Of a DNA stretch of 54,908 nt, positions 32,842-39,673 are shown one piece after another. The stretch lies in contig NZ_JAUWAV010000028.1 of assembly GCF_030605225.1 (NCBI RefSeq), positions 1 through 54,908 on the forward strand, in the 5' to 3' direction. Position numbers and translations under genes: made by a program. The notes below the pieces were generated by a model. It had not been told where the DNA came from. It saw only the letters and a list, made by a program, of their open reading frames with translations, and did no database searches. Numbering within the stretch: position 1 is the stretch's first letter; every line of letters starts with the position of its first letter. This DNA comes from Geoalkalibacter sp. (GTDB lineage Bacteria > Desulfobacterota > Desulfuromonadia > Desulfuromonadales > Geoalkalibacteraceae).

Positions 32842-34530
32842 TCAGCCGCGAAAGTTGCGGCAGAAATTCTCTTCCTGCTCGGGGCTGCCGATGAGGATCA
32901 GCCCCATTCCCTTTTCCAGAATGGTTTCCGGCGGCGGCACCACCAGCGGCTCCTCGACATTCTCGCGCTCCAAGGCGACGATGGAGCAGCCGGTGAGGGG
33001 GCGAATGCGCGACTCGGCGATGCTCTGCCCGATCAGGTTCGGGGGCAGGGGGCGGCGAAACACGTTGATGCCCTCGGTGAGGAAAATCGATTCCTTGCCC
33101 TCCAGCACGTTGTTGAGGATGCTCGCGCCCACCGAGGCGTTGGAAATGACGAAATCGGCGCCCGCCGCGTAGAGCTGGTCGACGTTTTCCTCGCGGTTGG
33201 CACGCGCCACGATGCGGATGGCGGGATTGAGGTGGCGGCTGGCGAGGGTGAGAAAGATGTTGATGCTGTCGTCGTTGGTGGTGACGATCAGGCCCTTGGC
33301 CTGATCGATGCCCGATTCGCGCAGCACGTGGGGGCTGGTTGCGTCGCCGATGACCGCGACGTGATCCAGGCAGTCGCTGCTGGACTGCTTGTCGATGAGG
33401 ATGAAGGGCACCGGGCGGCGATCGAGAAAACTGGCCGCCGCGCAGCCGATGCGGCCGTGGCCGAGAATCAGAATCAGGTCCTCGGCCTCTTCCTCGCCGG
33501 TGACCTGTTCCAGGGCTTCGAGCTGCTCGCGGGTGCCGGCGAGCACCATGAGCGCTTTTTCCGACAGGCGCGTCGCGGCATCCGGGGTGGTGAAACGGCC
33601 GCGCTCCCACAGGCCGATCACCGCCAGGCCGGTGCGCTGACGAATCCGCGCCTCGGCGAGGGTCTGGCCGGCGAAGGGCGTGGCCTGCACGGGAATCTCG
33701 GCGATCTGCAAGTGGCCGAAGGAATCGAGCACATGCGCCAGGGCGCCGCGGGTGGTGGCGCGGGTGGCCAGGTAGCGGCCGAGCAGGCGCTTGAGGGCGA
33801 TGGCATGGTTGGCGCCGGCCAGGCGCAGCAGCTCGCCGTGTTCGAGCTGGCCGACCAGGGTGGCGATGGGCGTTTCGCACAAAGAGCGCACCGTCAGGCA
33901 CAGGTTGGTGTTTTCCGGGTCGCTCAGATTGGCGATGACGTAGCGCGCCGCCGCCACGCGCAGGTTTCTGAGAAACTGGGCGTCGGTGGGGTTGCCCAGG
34001 GCCACGCGGATGCCCTCTTCCTCCAGGCGCAGGCTTTGCTCGTGGTCGCCGGTCACCACGACGAAGGGAATCCGGCGGTTTTGCAGCTTGCGCGCAAGAG
34101 CGCGGGTGACGGCGTCGAAGCCGAAGATGAGGATATGCCCCTGCGTGTCTTCGGGCAGCGCCACGGTGGGGCGATAGCGCAGACGCTGCTCGATCCAGGG
34201 CGCGAGAAACAGACTGATCATGCCGAAGGGCAGCAGGATCAGCATGAACACCACGCCGGAGAGGGTGACGATGGTGGAGAACAGGTAACCGATTTCGCTG
34301 GTGAAGGTGATGTCGCCGTAACCCAGGGTGGTCATGGCGACCACCGTCCAGTACAGGCCGGTGAGAAACGAATATTCGCGCCCCTCCAACTGCCACATGA
34401 GGAAACGGAACAGACCGCTGTAGGTGAGCACCAGGATGAGCAGGAAGGTGCAGTAGAGAATCAGCAGCTTGAGGTTTTGACGCGCCTGGCCGCGCAGGAA
34501 GAAGGCCAGTTCGGCGGCCAGGGTTTTCAC
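32842..34530 (-). CDS. GsuK-like potassium channel with two RCK domains
   Basis: 562 residues. Two membrane helices (about 20-42 and 80-108) flank the pore loop with selectivity filter TTLGYGD (67-73). Two RCK/TrkA-N domains follow (GHILIFGFDAVTRAL near 130; LILILGHGRIGCAAASFL near 350), each with TrkA-C-like ends. This layout, with two RCKs on one subunit, matches GsuK of Geobacter sulfurreducens, whose gating responds to ADP/NAD+ and Ca2+ by published work. The start is GTG, overlapping the NlpC/P60 stop by four bases. Confidence 0.88.
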   Translation of the reverse strand: MKTLAAELAFFLRGQARQNLKLLILYCTFLLILVLTYSGLFRFLMWQLEGREYSFLTGLYWTVVAMTTLGYGDITFTSEIGYLFSTIVTLSGVVFMLILLPFGMISLFLAPWIEQRLRYRPTVALPEDTQGHILIFGFDAVTRALARKLQNRRIPFVVVTGDHEQSLRLEEEGIRVALGNPTDAQFLRNLRVAAARYVIANLSDPENTNLCLTVRSLCETPIATLVGQLEHGELLRLAGANHAIALKRLLGRYLATRATTRGALAHVLDSFGHLQIAEIPVQATPFAGQTLAEARIRQRTGLAVIGLWERGRFTTPDAATRLSEKALMVLAGTREQLEALEQVTGEEEAEDLILILGHGRIGCAAASFLDRRPVPFILIDKQSSSDCLDHVAVIGDATSPHVLRESGIDQAKGLIVTTNDDSINIFLTLASRHLNPAIRIVARANREENVDQLYAAGADFVISNASVGASILNNVLEGKESIFLTEGINVFRRPLPPNLIGQSIAESRIRPLTGCSIVALERENVEEPLVVPPPETILEKGMGLILIGSPEQEENFCRNFRG

Positions 34531-35198
34531 AGGTTCTCGTTGATGCGACCGGCGCCGACCAAGCGCTTCTTCCAGTAGGCGTCGTTGAGATTGGCGATGG
34601 AGACCCGCTTGCCGGGAGAGGGGGAGTGAACGAATTCGCGGCCCTCAAGATAGATGCCGACATGGTCGATGCGCTGGCCGCGGGTGCGGAAGAACAGCAG
34701 GTCGCCGGGCTGAAGTTCCTTGAGATCGACGGGGTCGACCACCTTCATCTGGCTGGCGGCGCCATGGGGCAGTTCCACCCCGACCTGGGCAAAAGCGAAA
34801 CGTACCAGACCGCTGCAATCGAAACCGCCGGGGCCGGTGCCGCCACGCCGATAGGGCACGCCGATCTGCTCCAGGGCCGCTTCCAGGGCGGCGGCGCTGA
34901 GCAGTTGGAAACGCGGCGGCTCGGGTTCGGCCTCCTTGAGCGGGTGAACCTCGCACAGGGCCGGGGGGGCGGGCAGATCGGTGAAGCGCGGGCGGCTCTT
35001 GATGTTGGGCGCGGCGGGGGACGCCGCAGCCGGCGGCGCGGGAAGTTCCGGGCCGCTGAGCACCAGGGCCGCCGGCTGGGAAACGGAATCGGCGGAAAAA
35101 TCCACTTGCGGCGGCCGCGCGCAACCCAGCACCGCCAGCAGGGCGGCGGCGCCTGCGAGAGTCAGCAAGGGAAAGATACGCGATGAATTCAGGAGCAT
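34527..35198 (-). CDS. NlpC/P60 family lipoprotein
   Basis: About 223 residues from the ATG at 35198; a GTG two codons earlier is possible. The lipobox AVLGC follows the hydrophobic start (near residue 26). A Pro/Ala-rich linker leads to the NlpC/P60 domain (about 100-220) with Cys in GGFDCSGLVRFAF and His in DHVGIYLEGREFVHSPSPGK. This is a probable D,L-endopeptidase cutting peptidoglycan stems at the outer-membrane face. It lies directly upstream of the K+ channel gene and is coupled to it by overlap. Confidence 0.85.
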   Translation of the reverse strand: MLLNSSRIFPLLTLAGAAALLAVLGCARPPQVDFSADSVSQPAALVLSGPELPAPPAAASPAAPNIKSRPRFTDLPAPPALCEVHPLKEAEPEPPRFQLLSAAALEAALEQIGVPYRRGGTGPGGFDCSGLVRFAFAQVGVELPHGAASQMKVVDPVDLKELQPGDLLFFRTRGQRIDHVGIYLEGREFVHSPSPGKRVSIANLNDAYWKKRLVGAGRINENL

Positions 35199-35274
35199 GG
35201 ACACAATCCGTTCCGGGAAAATGACAGATTCGAGGAACAGGTCTTTTTATCCCAATCGCGCCGCCGAGGCAAGA

Positions 35275-35329
35275 GGGAATTCGAATTCCCCCCTTTCTTG
35301 ATGCGCCGGGCGTCCCGAGAGGGTATAAT
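35275..35329 (+). promoter_or_regulatory. 16-bp palindrome and TATAAT box upstream of the small membrane gene
   Basis: GGGAATTCGAATTCCC (35275-35290) is a perfect palindrome. A perfect TATAAT (35324-35329) follows. A TTGATG (35298-35303) is 20 bases from it, longer than usual. The palindrome may be an operator. Confidence 0.35.
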
Positions 35330-35384
35330 CGACCAGTACGGTCTTCAATTATCCCGAGGCATGCCCGCGGAAAGGATTCAAGCC

Positions 35385-35576
35385 ATGCAAAAACTGCTTC
35401 TCGGTCTTCTCGGCGTTGTTTTTCTGGTGGTTGTCGCACCGACCCTGATGTTCGCCATGCTGGCCCCGACCGCCATGGGAACCATTCTTGTCTCCTGGAG
35501 CGTGGTGGTGGCGGTGGTGGCGGTCATCGGCTCGGGCATCTGGTTGATCACGGGACGTGCGACCCGCGTGCTCTGA
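35385..35576 (+). CDS. Small membrane protein
   Basis: 63 residues from the ATG at 35385 with AAAGGA upstream; the frame is open for 29 more codons that have no such support. It is made almost wholly of two hydrophobic helices (LLLGLLGVVFLVVVAPTLMFAML and ILVSWSVVVAVVAVIGSGIWLI), with short basic ends. I recognise no family. It stands 42 bp before the L,D-transpeptidase gene in the same direction and may be cotranscribed. Confidence 0.55.
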   Translation: MQKLLLGLLGVVFLVVVAPTLMFAMLAPTAMGTILVSWSVVVAVVAVIGSGIWLITGRATRVL

Positions 35577-35617
35577 GGGGCGGCGCGGGTTCCGGTCGAA
35601 GAATTGATGGCGAAGCG

Positions 35618-37303
35618 ATGCGATTGAGATTTCTCTTGGTGTTGTTTGTTTGGGCCGGCTTGGCGGGTGTGGCCGCGGCTTCCCCCGGGGATGAGGCGCA
35701 GGTGCGCGAAGTCCTGCGGCTGCGTCTGGAAAGCGCGGGTCTTCCCGCGCAGTTGAGCGCCGCCGGGGAGGCCATTCTTGCAACGAGCGCGCTCCCCGAG
35801 TTTTATGTGCGGCGGATCTATCAGCCGGCCTGGAGCCGTCAGGGACAACCCTCGGTCGCGGCCGAGGCGATGCTCGCGGCGATCGAAGACAGCCGCCTGC
35901 AGGGTCTTGAGCCCGAGCACTATCACCGCACCGCCATTCATTCGACACGCGCCGCCCTTCGGGATGAAACCCTCGACGCGGAGCGGCGCCTGCTGCTGCT
36001 GGCCGATTTCGACCTGCTGCTCACCGACGCCTTCCTGATGCTCGCCTCTCACTACCAGCAGGGCCGGATCAATCCCGAAACCATCGATCCGGAATGGCGC
36101 GCCCGTCGTGGAGGCGCCGATCCCCTGCCGGTGCTGGAAGCCGCGTTGCTCTCCGGGCAGATCGGCGCCACCCTGGAAGGATTGCTGCCCCAGGCCCCCG
36201 AATATGCCGGTTTGCGCGCCGCCCTGCTCGAATACCGCGCCCGCGCCGCGCGGGGCGAGTGGCCGCAGGTGCCGGCCGGGCCGACCCTGCGGCCCGGGCA
36301 GAGCCAGGAGCGGGTGCCCCTTCTGCGCGCGCGCCTGCTCGCCGGCGGCGATCTGGCCGAGGTTCTTGCCGAGGAGGCGAACAGCGAGGTTTTCGATGCC
36401 GATCTGGTGGCGGCGGTGCGCGCCTTTCAGTCGCGCCACGGGCTCAATCCCGACGGCGTCGTCGGCCCGGCGACCCTGGCGGCGCTCAACGTGCCTCTCG
36501 CCGAACGGGTCCGGCAGATCGAGATCAACCTGGAGCGCTGGCGCTGGCTGCCGCGCGATCTGGGGGATCGCTACATCCTGGTCAACATCGCCGCATTTCA
36601 GGTCGAGTTGGTGGAGCAGGGCCGCTCGGTCCTCGACATGCGCGCCGTGGTCGGCAGGCTCTACCGGCGCACCCCGGTGTTCAGCGGCTCCATGACCTAT
36701 CTGGTGCTCAATCCCAACTGGCAGGTGCCGCACAAGCTGGCGGTGGAGGATATTCTTCCTCAGGTGCAAAAAGACCCCGGCTATCTGTCGCGCCAGGGCT
36801 TTCGGGTGTTTCGCGGCTGGGGCAGCGAGGCGATCGAGATCAACCCCGCCGAGGTCGACTGGAAGCGCCTGACCAAGCGCAGCTTTCCCTACAATCTGCG
36901 CCAGGAACCGGGGCCGGCCAACGCCTTGGGGCGCATCAAATTCATGTTTCCCAATCCCCATGACGTCTATCTGCACGACACGCCGGCGCGCGAGTTGTTC
37001 CGCAAGGAATCCCGCGCCTTCAGCTCGGGCTGCATCCGCATCGAAAAGCCCATGGAACTGGCCTTGCGGCTGCTTGCCGGAACGCCTCTCGGCGAACCCG
37101 AGGCGCTGGCGGCGGCCCTTGAGCGACCCGGACCGCGCACCGTGCGCCTGCCTCAGGCGGTGCCGGTGCACCTGCTCTACTGGACGGCCTGGGTCGATGG
37201 TGAAGGGCAGCTGCAACTACGACCCGACGTTTATGAACGCGATGAGTTGCTCGGCCAGGCTCTGCAGGAGGCGCCGCCTCAGCCGACCCGCACCACCTCG
37301 TAG
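35618..37303 (+). CDS. L,D-transpeptidase of the YcbB type
   Basis: 561 residues with a signal peptide (MRLRFLLVLFVWAGLAGVAAA). An N-terminal scaffold domain and a peptidoglycan-binding repeat (VRAFQSRHGLNPDGVVGPATLAALN, about 265-290) precede the YkuD catalytic domain. The latter has His453 in HDTPARELF and Cys472 in RAFSSGCIRI. It makes 3-3 cross-links in peptidoglycan and may be beta-lactam tolerant, as is known for YcbB. Its end overlaps the convergent THUMP gene by 25 bases. The start has only a weak ribosome binding site. Confidence 0.9.
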   Translation: MRLRFLLVLFVWAGLAGVAAASPGDEAQVREVLRLRLESAGLPAQLSAAGEAILATSALPEFYVRRIYQPAWSRQGQPSVAAEAMLAAIEDSRLQGLEPEHYHRTAIHSTRAALRDETLDAERRLLLLADFDLLLTDAFLMLASHYQQGRINPETIDPEWRARRGGADPLPVLEAALLSGQIGATLEGLLPQAPEYAGLRAALLEYRARAARGEWPQVPAGPTLRPGQSQERVPLLRARLLAGGDLAEVLAEEANSEVFDADLVAAVRAFQSRHGLNPDGVVGPATLAALNVPLAERVRQIEINLERWRWLPRDLGDRYILVNIAAFQVELVEQGRSVLDMRAVVGRLYRRTPVFSGSMTYLVLNPNWQVPHKLAVEDILPQVQKDPGYLSRQGFRVFRGWGSEAIEINPAEVDWKRLTKRSFPYNLRQEPGPANALGRIKFMFPNPHDVYLHDTPARELFRKESRAFSSGCIRIEKPMELALRLLAGTPLGEPEALAAALERPGPRTVRLPQAVPVHLLYWTAWVDGEGQLQLRPDVYERDELLGQALQEAPPQPTRTTS

Positions 37304-37818
37304 CGCTCGCGCAGTTCGCGGCCGAGCAGCCCGAAGCCGCAGCGGTCGCCCACCGTTTCCACCGCCAGGATCAGGTCGGGATTGTCGAAGTCGATACGGC
37401 CCGGCGTGCCGTTGGCCTTGAGTTGCGCCAGCAGAAAAGCGTCGATGTCACGTTCGATGTCTGGGGAAATGATTTCGCCCTTGTGGCCGCGCCGCTCCAG
37501 CCGCGCATGGAAACTGAGCCCGGCGAAACGCTCGACGAAGGGACCGATATTCTCGCGCAGCTGAATGAAAAATTCCTCCACCTCGAAGCTGAACACCCGC
37601 TCCAGGGGAATGATGCGCCCGAGATCCTGAAAGGCATAGAATTTTTTTTCCCGCTCGCGGCGGATGGTTTCCAGCATCGCCCGGGGATCCTTCACCTGGC
37701 CCAGGGCGACGCCGAGAAACTCGGTGCGGCGGAATTCACCGAAGGGCGCGAGATCTTCAAGCATGTGACGGTAGCGGCCGGCATGGGCCATGGTGGCGAC
37801 GACGTTGAAGGTCCACAT
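37279..37818 (-). CDS. THUMP-domain protein
   Basis: 179 residues from the ATG at 37818 with AGGAGG 9 bases before it; a further ten codons upstream lack a site. The sequence FVERFAGLSFHARLERRGHKGEIISPDIERDIDAFLLAQLKANG with GRIDFDNPDLILAVETVGDRCGFGLL resembles a THUMP RNA-binding domain, as in archaeal/eukaryotic Tan1. No methyltransferase or deaminase domain is joined to it. A tRNA-modification partner role is inference. Confidence 0.65.
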   Translation of the reverse strand: MWTFNVVATMAHAGRYRHMLEDLAPFGEFRRTEFLGVALGQVKDPRAMLETIRREREKKFYAFQDLGRIIPLERVFSFEVEEFFIQLRENIGPFVERFAGLSFHARLERRGHKGEIISPDIERDIDAFLLAQLKANGTPGRIDFDNPDLILAVETVGDRCGFGLLGRELRERYEVVRVG

Positions 37819-37935
37819 CGCGGTCTGCCTCCTCGCGGAACGGTTCACTGCACTGGGCCTTCAGCAATCCTTGTTTCATTATAAACCCGATTCGCGCCTT
37901 TGATAACCGCTTCGCCCTTCTCTTCCCGTCTCCCC

Positions 37936-37973
37936 AAAAAAAAGCAGGCGACCCGTCGGGCGCCCGCTTTTTT
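37936..37973. terminator. Bidirectional intrinsic terminator
   Basis: Arms GCAGGCG (37944-37950) and CGCCCGC (37961-37967) form a stem. It is flanked by an A-run on one side and a T-run on the other, so it works on both strands. It lies 27 bp after the ferritin-like gene stop on the minus strand. Confidence 0.8.
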
Positions 37974-37999
37974 GCTGTGATCGTCAATGCACGGTTCGC

Positions 38000-38461
38000 T
38001 CAGGCGGAACGCCGGTAAACCTCCTGGTGGTAATCGCGCAGCGTGGCGATGTGCTTTTCGTCCTCGCGCGCGAGCAGTTGCAGACGCTCCCTGAGCTTGG
38101 GGTCGGTGAATTCGAGGGCCGCGCTCACATGCACCTGCATGAAGTCCTCCTCCATGGCGATGGCTTGCAGCAACACGTCTTCCTCGCCGAGGCACGCGGT
38201 TTCAATGTTGCGCAGCAGGCTCTGCGCCTTGAGCAGCAACAGATCGAGGCGGATCTTGGACGGCTTGATCGCGGCGACGCCGCCTTGCGCAAGCAGCAAT
38301 CGGGCAAAGCGGATCTGGGTGACGTGATCGGCTTCGTCCTTGGCCATCTGCAGCATCAGGCCGCGCAACCGGTCGTTGCCTTTTACGGTATCGGCCATGC
38401 GTCGATAGATCAGACTCATGGTGCTTTCAATCTCGACGCAGGTGTCAAAAAACTCATCCAT
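38000..38461 (-). CDS. Ferritin-like/rubrerythrin-related protein
   Basis: 153 residues from the ATG at 38461, with AGGAG before it. Four-helix layout with metal-type residues: Glu in VEIESTM, KDEADHVTQI, IAMEEDFMQVHV and REDEKHIATL. This is the pattern of the rubrerythrin-like diiron group. No rubredoxin Cys motif is present. An iron or peroxide role is likely but unproven. The gene is monocistronic and followed by a terminator. Confidence 0.65.
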   Translation of the reverse strand: MDEFFDTCVEIESTMSLIYRRMADTVKGNDRLRGLMLQMAKDEADHVTQIRFARLLLAQGGVAAIKPSKIRLDLLLLKAQSLLRNIETACLGEEDVLLQAIAMEEDFMQVHVSAALEFTDPKLRERLQLLAREDEKHIATLRDYHQEVYRRSA

Positions 38462-38547
38462 GGGACACTCCTGGCGGCAGGGTAAAATTAGAGGCATTTT
38501 ATCCCCCTTCCTTCGCCAGGGCAAGAAGATTCGCCGCGGCGGACCAT

Positions 38548-38892
38548 TTAGCGCGCGGCGACCAGCGCGGCGCCCAGATAGGCGCGGGCTTTCTCGCCCA
38601 GCTGCGCGGCCGGCACCTCCATTTCGAGAGCCGGCTGGTCTTCTTCGCCGTCGACATAACCAAAGAGGCTGATGCAGCGCCAGTCGCGGCCGTCAAGCTC
38701 ATGGGCCGGCATCTCATGCCACTCCTCGGGCATCCGCCCGGCCAGGGCCGCGGCGACGTCCGTGGCGAAGTCCCGACCGGGACGGGTTCCGACGTCCCTG
38801 AACACATGGTTGCCGGGCAGCCTGACAGCCAACTCGTCGAATTGGTCGGCATAGAGCTCGGCGTTGACGTTGAAGCTGATGCGGTCTTTCAT
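38548..38892 (-). CDS. Hypothetical protein, no family recognised
   Basis: 114 residues from the ATG at 38892 with AAAGGAG upstream. Acidic and soluble: MKDRISFNVNAELYADQFDELAVRLPG at the start and VDGEEDQPALEMEVPAAQLGEKARAYLG near the end. No signal peptide or membrane segment. It lies between the pilin cluster and the ferritin-like gene, same strand. Codon use looks like its neighbours. Confidence 0.6.
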   Translation of the reverse strand: MKDRISFNVNAELYADQFDELAVRLPGNHVFRDVGTRPGRDFATDVAAALAGRMPEEWHEMPAHELDGRDWRCISLFGYVDGEEDQPALEMEVPAAQLGEKARAYLGAALVAAR

Positions 38893-38959
38893 GGAGCGCT
38901 CTCCTTTCTTGACTCTCTCCTCATTATAGCCCGGAGAGGTCCGCGTGCGGGAGGTCGGC

Positions 38960-39601
38960 TCAGGGGACGGGGCGTAGTTGCACGCGGGTGGAGAACTGGC
39001 GGCGCGGTCGACCGTCGGCGGGCGGAGTGAAGGAGGCGCCCGAGGGCAAGCGAAAGCTGCGGCGGGCCGCCGCCGCGCTTTCCATCGGAGCATCGAAGGG
39101 GGCGATGAGGGTCAGCTCGATGCCCTGGATACGACTCAGTTCGCTTGCCTCAGGGCGGCCGAGGCGGCGACCGTCGTCCAGGAGGTAGGAAAATTCCAGC
39201 AGATCGAGGCCGCCGCACAGCACCCGGGCGAAACCGCCGTCGTTGCGCACCAGGTTGCCCGCGGAAAAGACATAGGTGACGGCGGGCACCAGAGCCTGGT
39301 CGCTCTCCTCGGCCGCAGGAGGAAGCTGAAAGCGCAGGTAGGCGGGACCGGCACCGAGCAGGGCCGCAGCGGGTGCCTTGGTGGTCGCGGACTGGTTCAG
39401 GGCGCGCAATTCGCCGGCCAAAAGCTCCAGGGCGTGGCGTACCTCGGGGCGGGTCTCCCCGGCAAGGGGCGCCGAGGGGCGCGGGTGCTCGGGACGCGCC
39501 GTGAAATACAGCGCCACGCCCAACAGCACGCCCATCAGGGAGAGTCCGCGCAGCAGGTTGCGCACCGTGACACCGGCCTGATTGTTCAGATAGGAGGTCA
39601 T
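38960..39601 (-). CDS. PilW-like pilin-related protein with a degenerate prepilin motif
   Basis: 213 residues. The start NNQAGVTVRNLLRGLSLMGVLLGVALYF has the shape of a prepilin N-terminus, but the peptidase site reads G-VTVRN instead of G-FTLxE. Glu5, needed for pilin methylation and assembly, is Asn. The C-terminal domain (AYLRFQLPP, VLCGGLDLLEFSYLLDDG, IQGIELTLIAPF) resembles the PilW head. It is the last gene of the minor-pilin/PilY1 cluster, 72 bp after pilY1. It could be an anchored pilus-associated subunit that is not cleaved. Confidence 0.6.
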   Translation of the reverse strand: MTSYLNNQAGVTVRNLLRGLSLMGVLLGVALYFTARPEHPRPSAPLAGETRPEVRHALELLAGELRALNQSATTKAPAAALLGAGPAYLRFQLPPAAEESDQALVPAVTYVFSAGNLVRNDGGFARVLCGGLDLLEFSYLLDDGRRLGRPEASELSRIQGIELTLIAPFDAPMESAAAARRSFRLPSGASFTPPADGRPRRQFSTRVQLRPVP

Positions 39602-39673
39602 GCAAGGCTCCGCGAGCGGTTTTCGCGAAACTTCGCAGCAAGTTCCGCGCCAATCGAGGGAGGTCTTCGCGGA

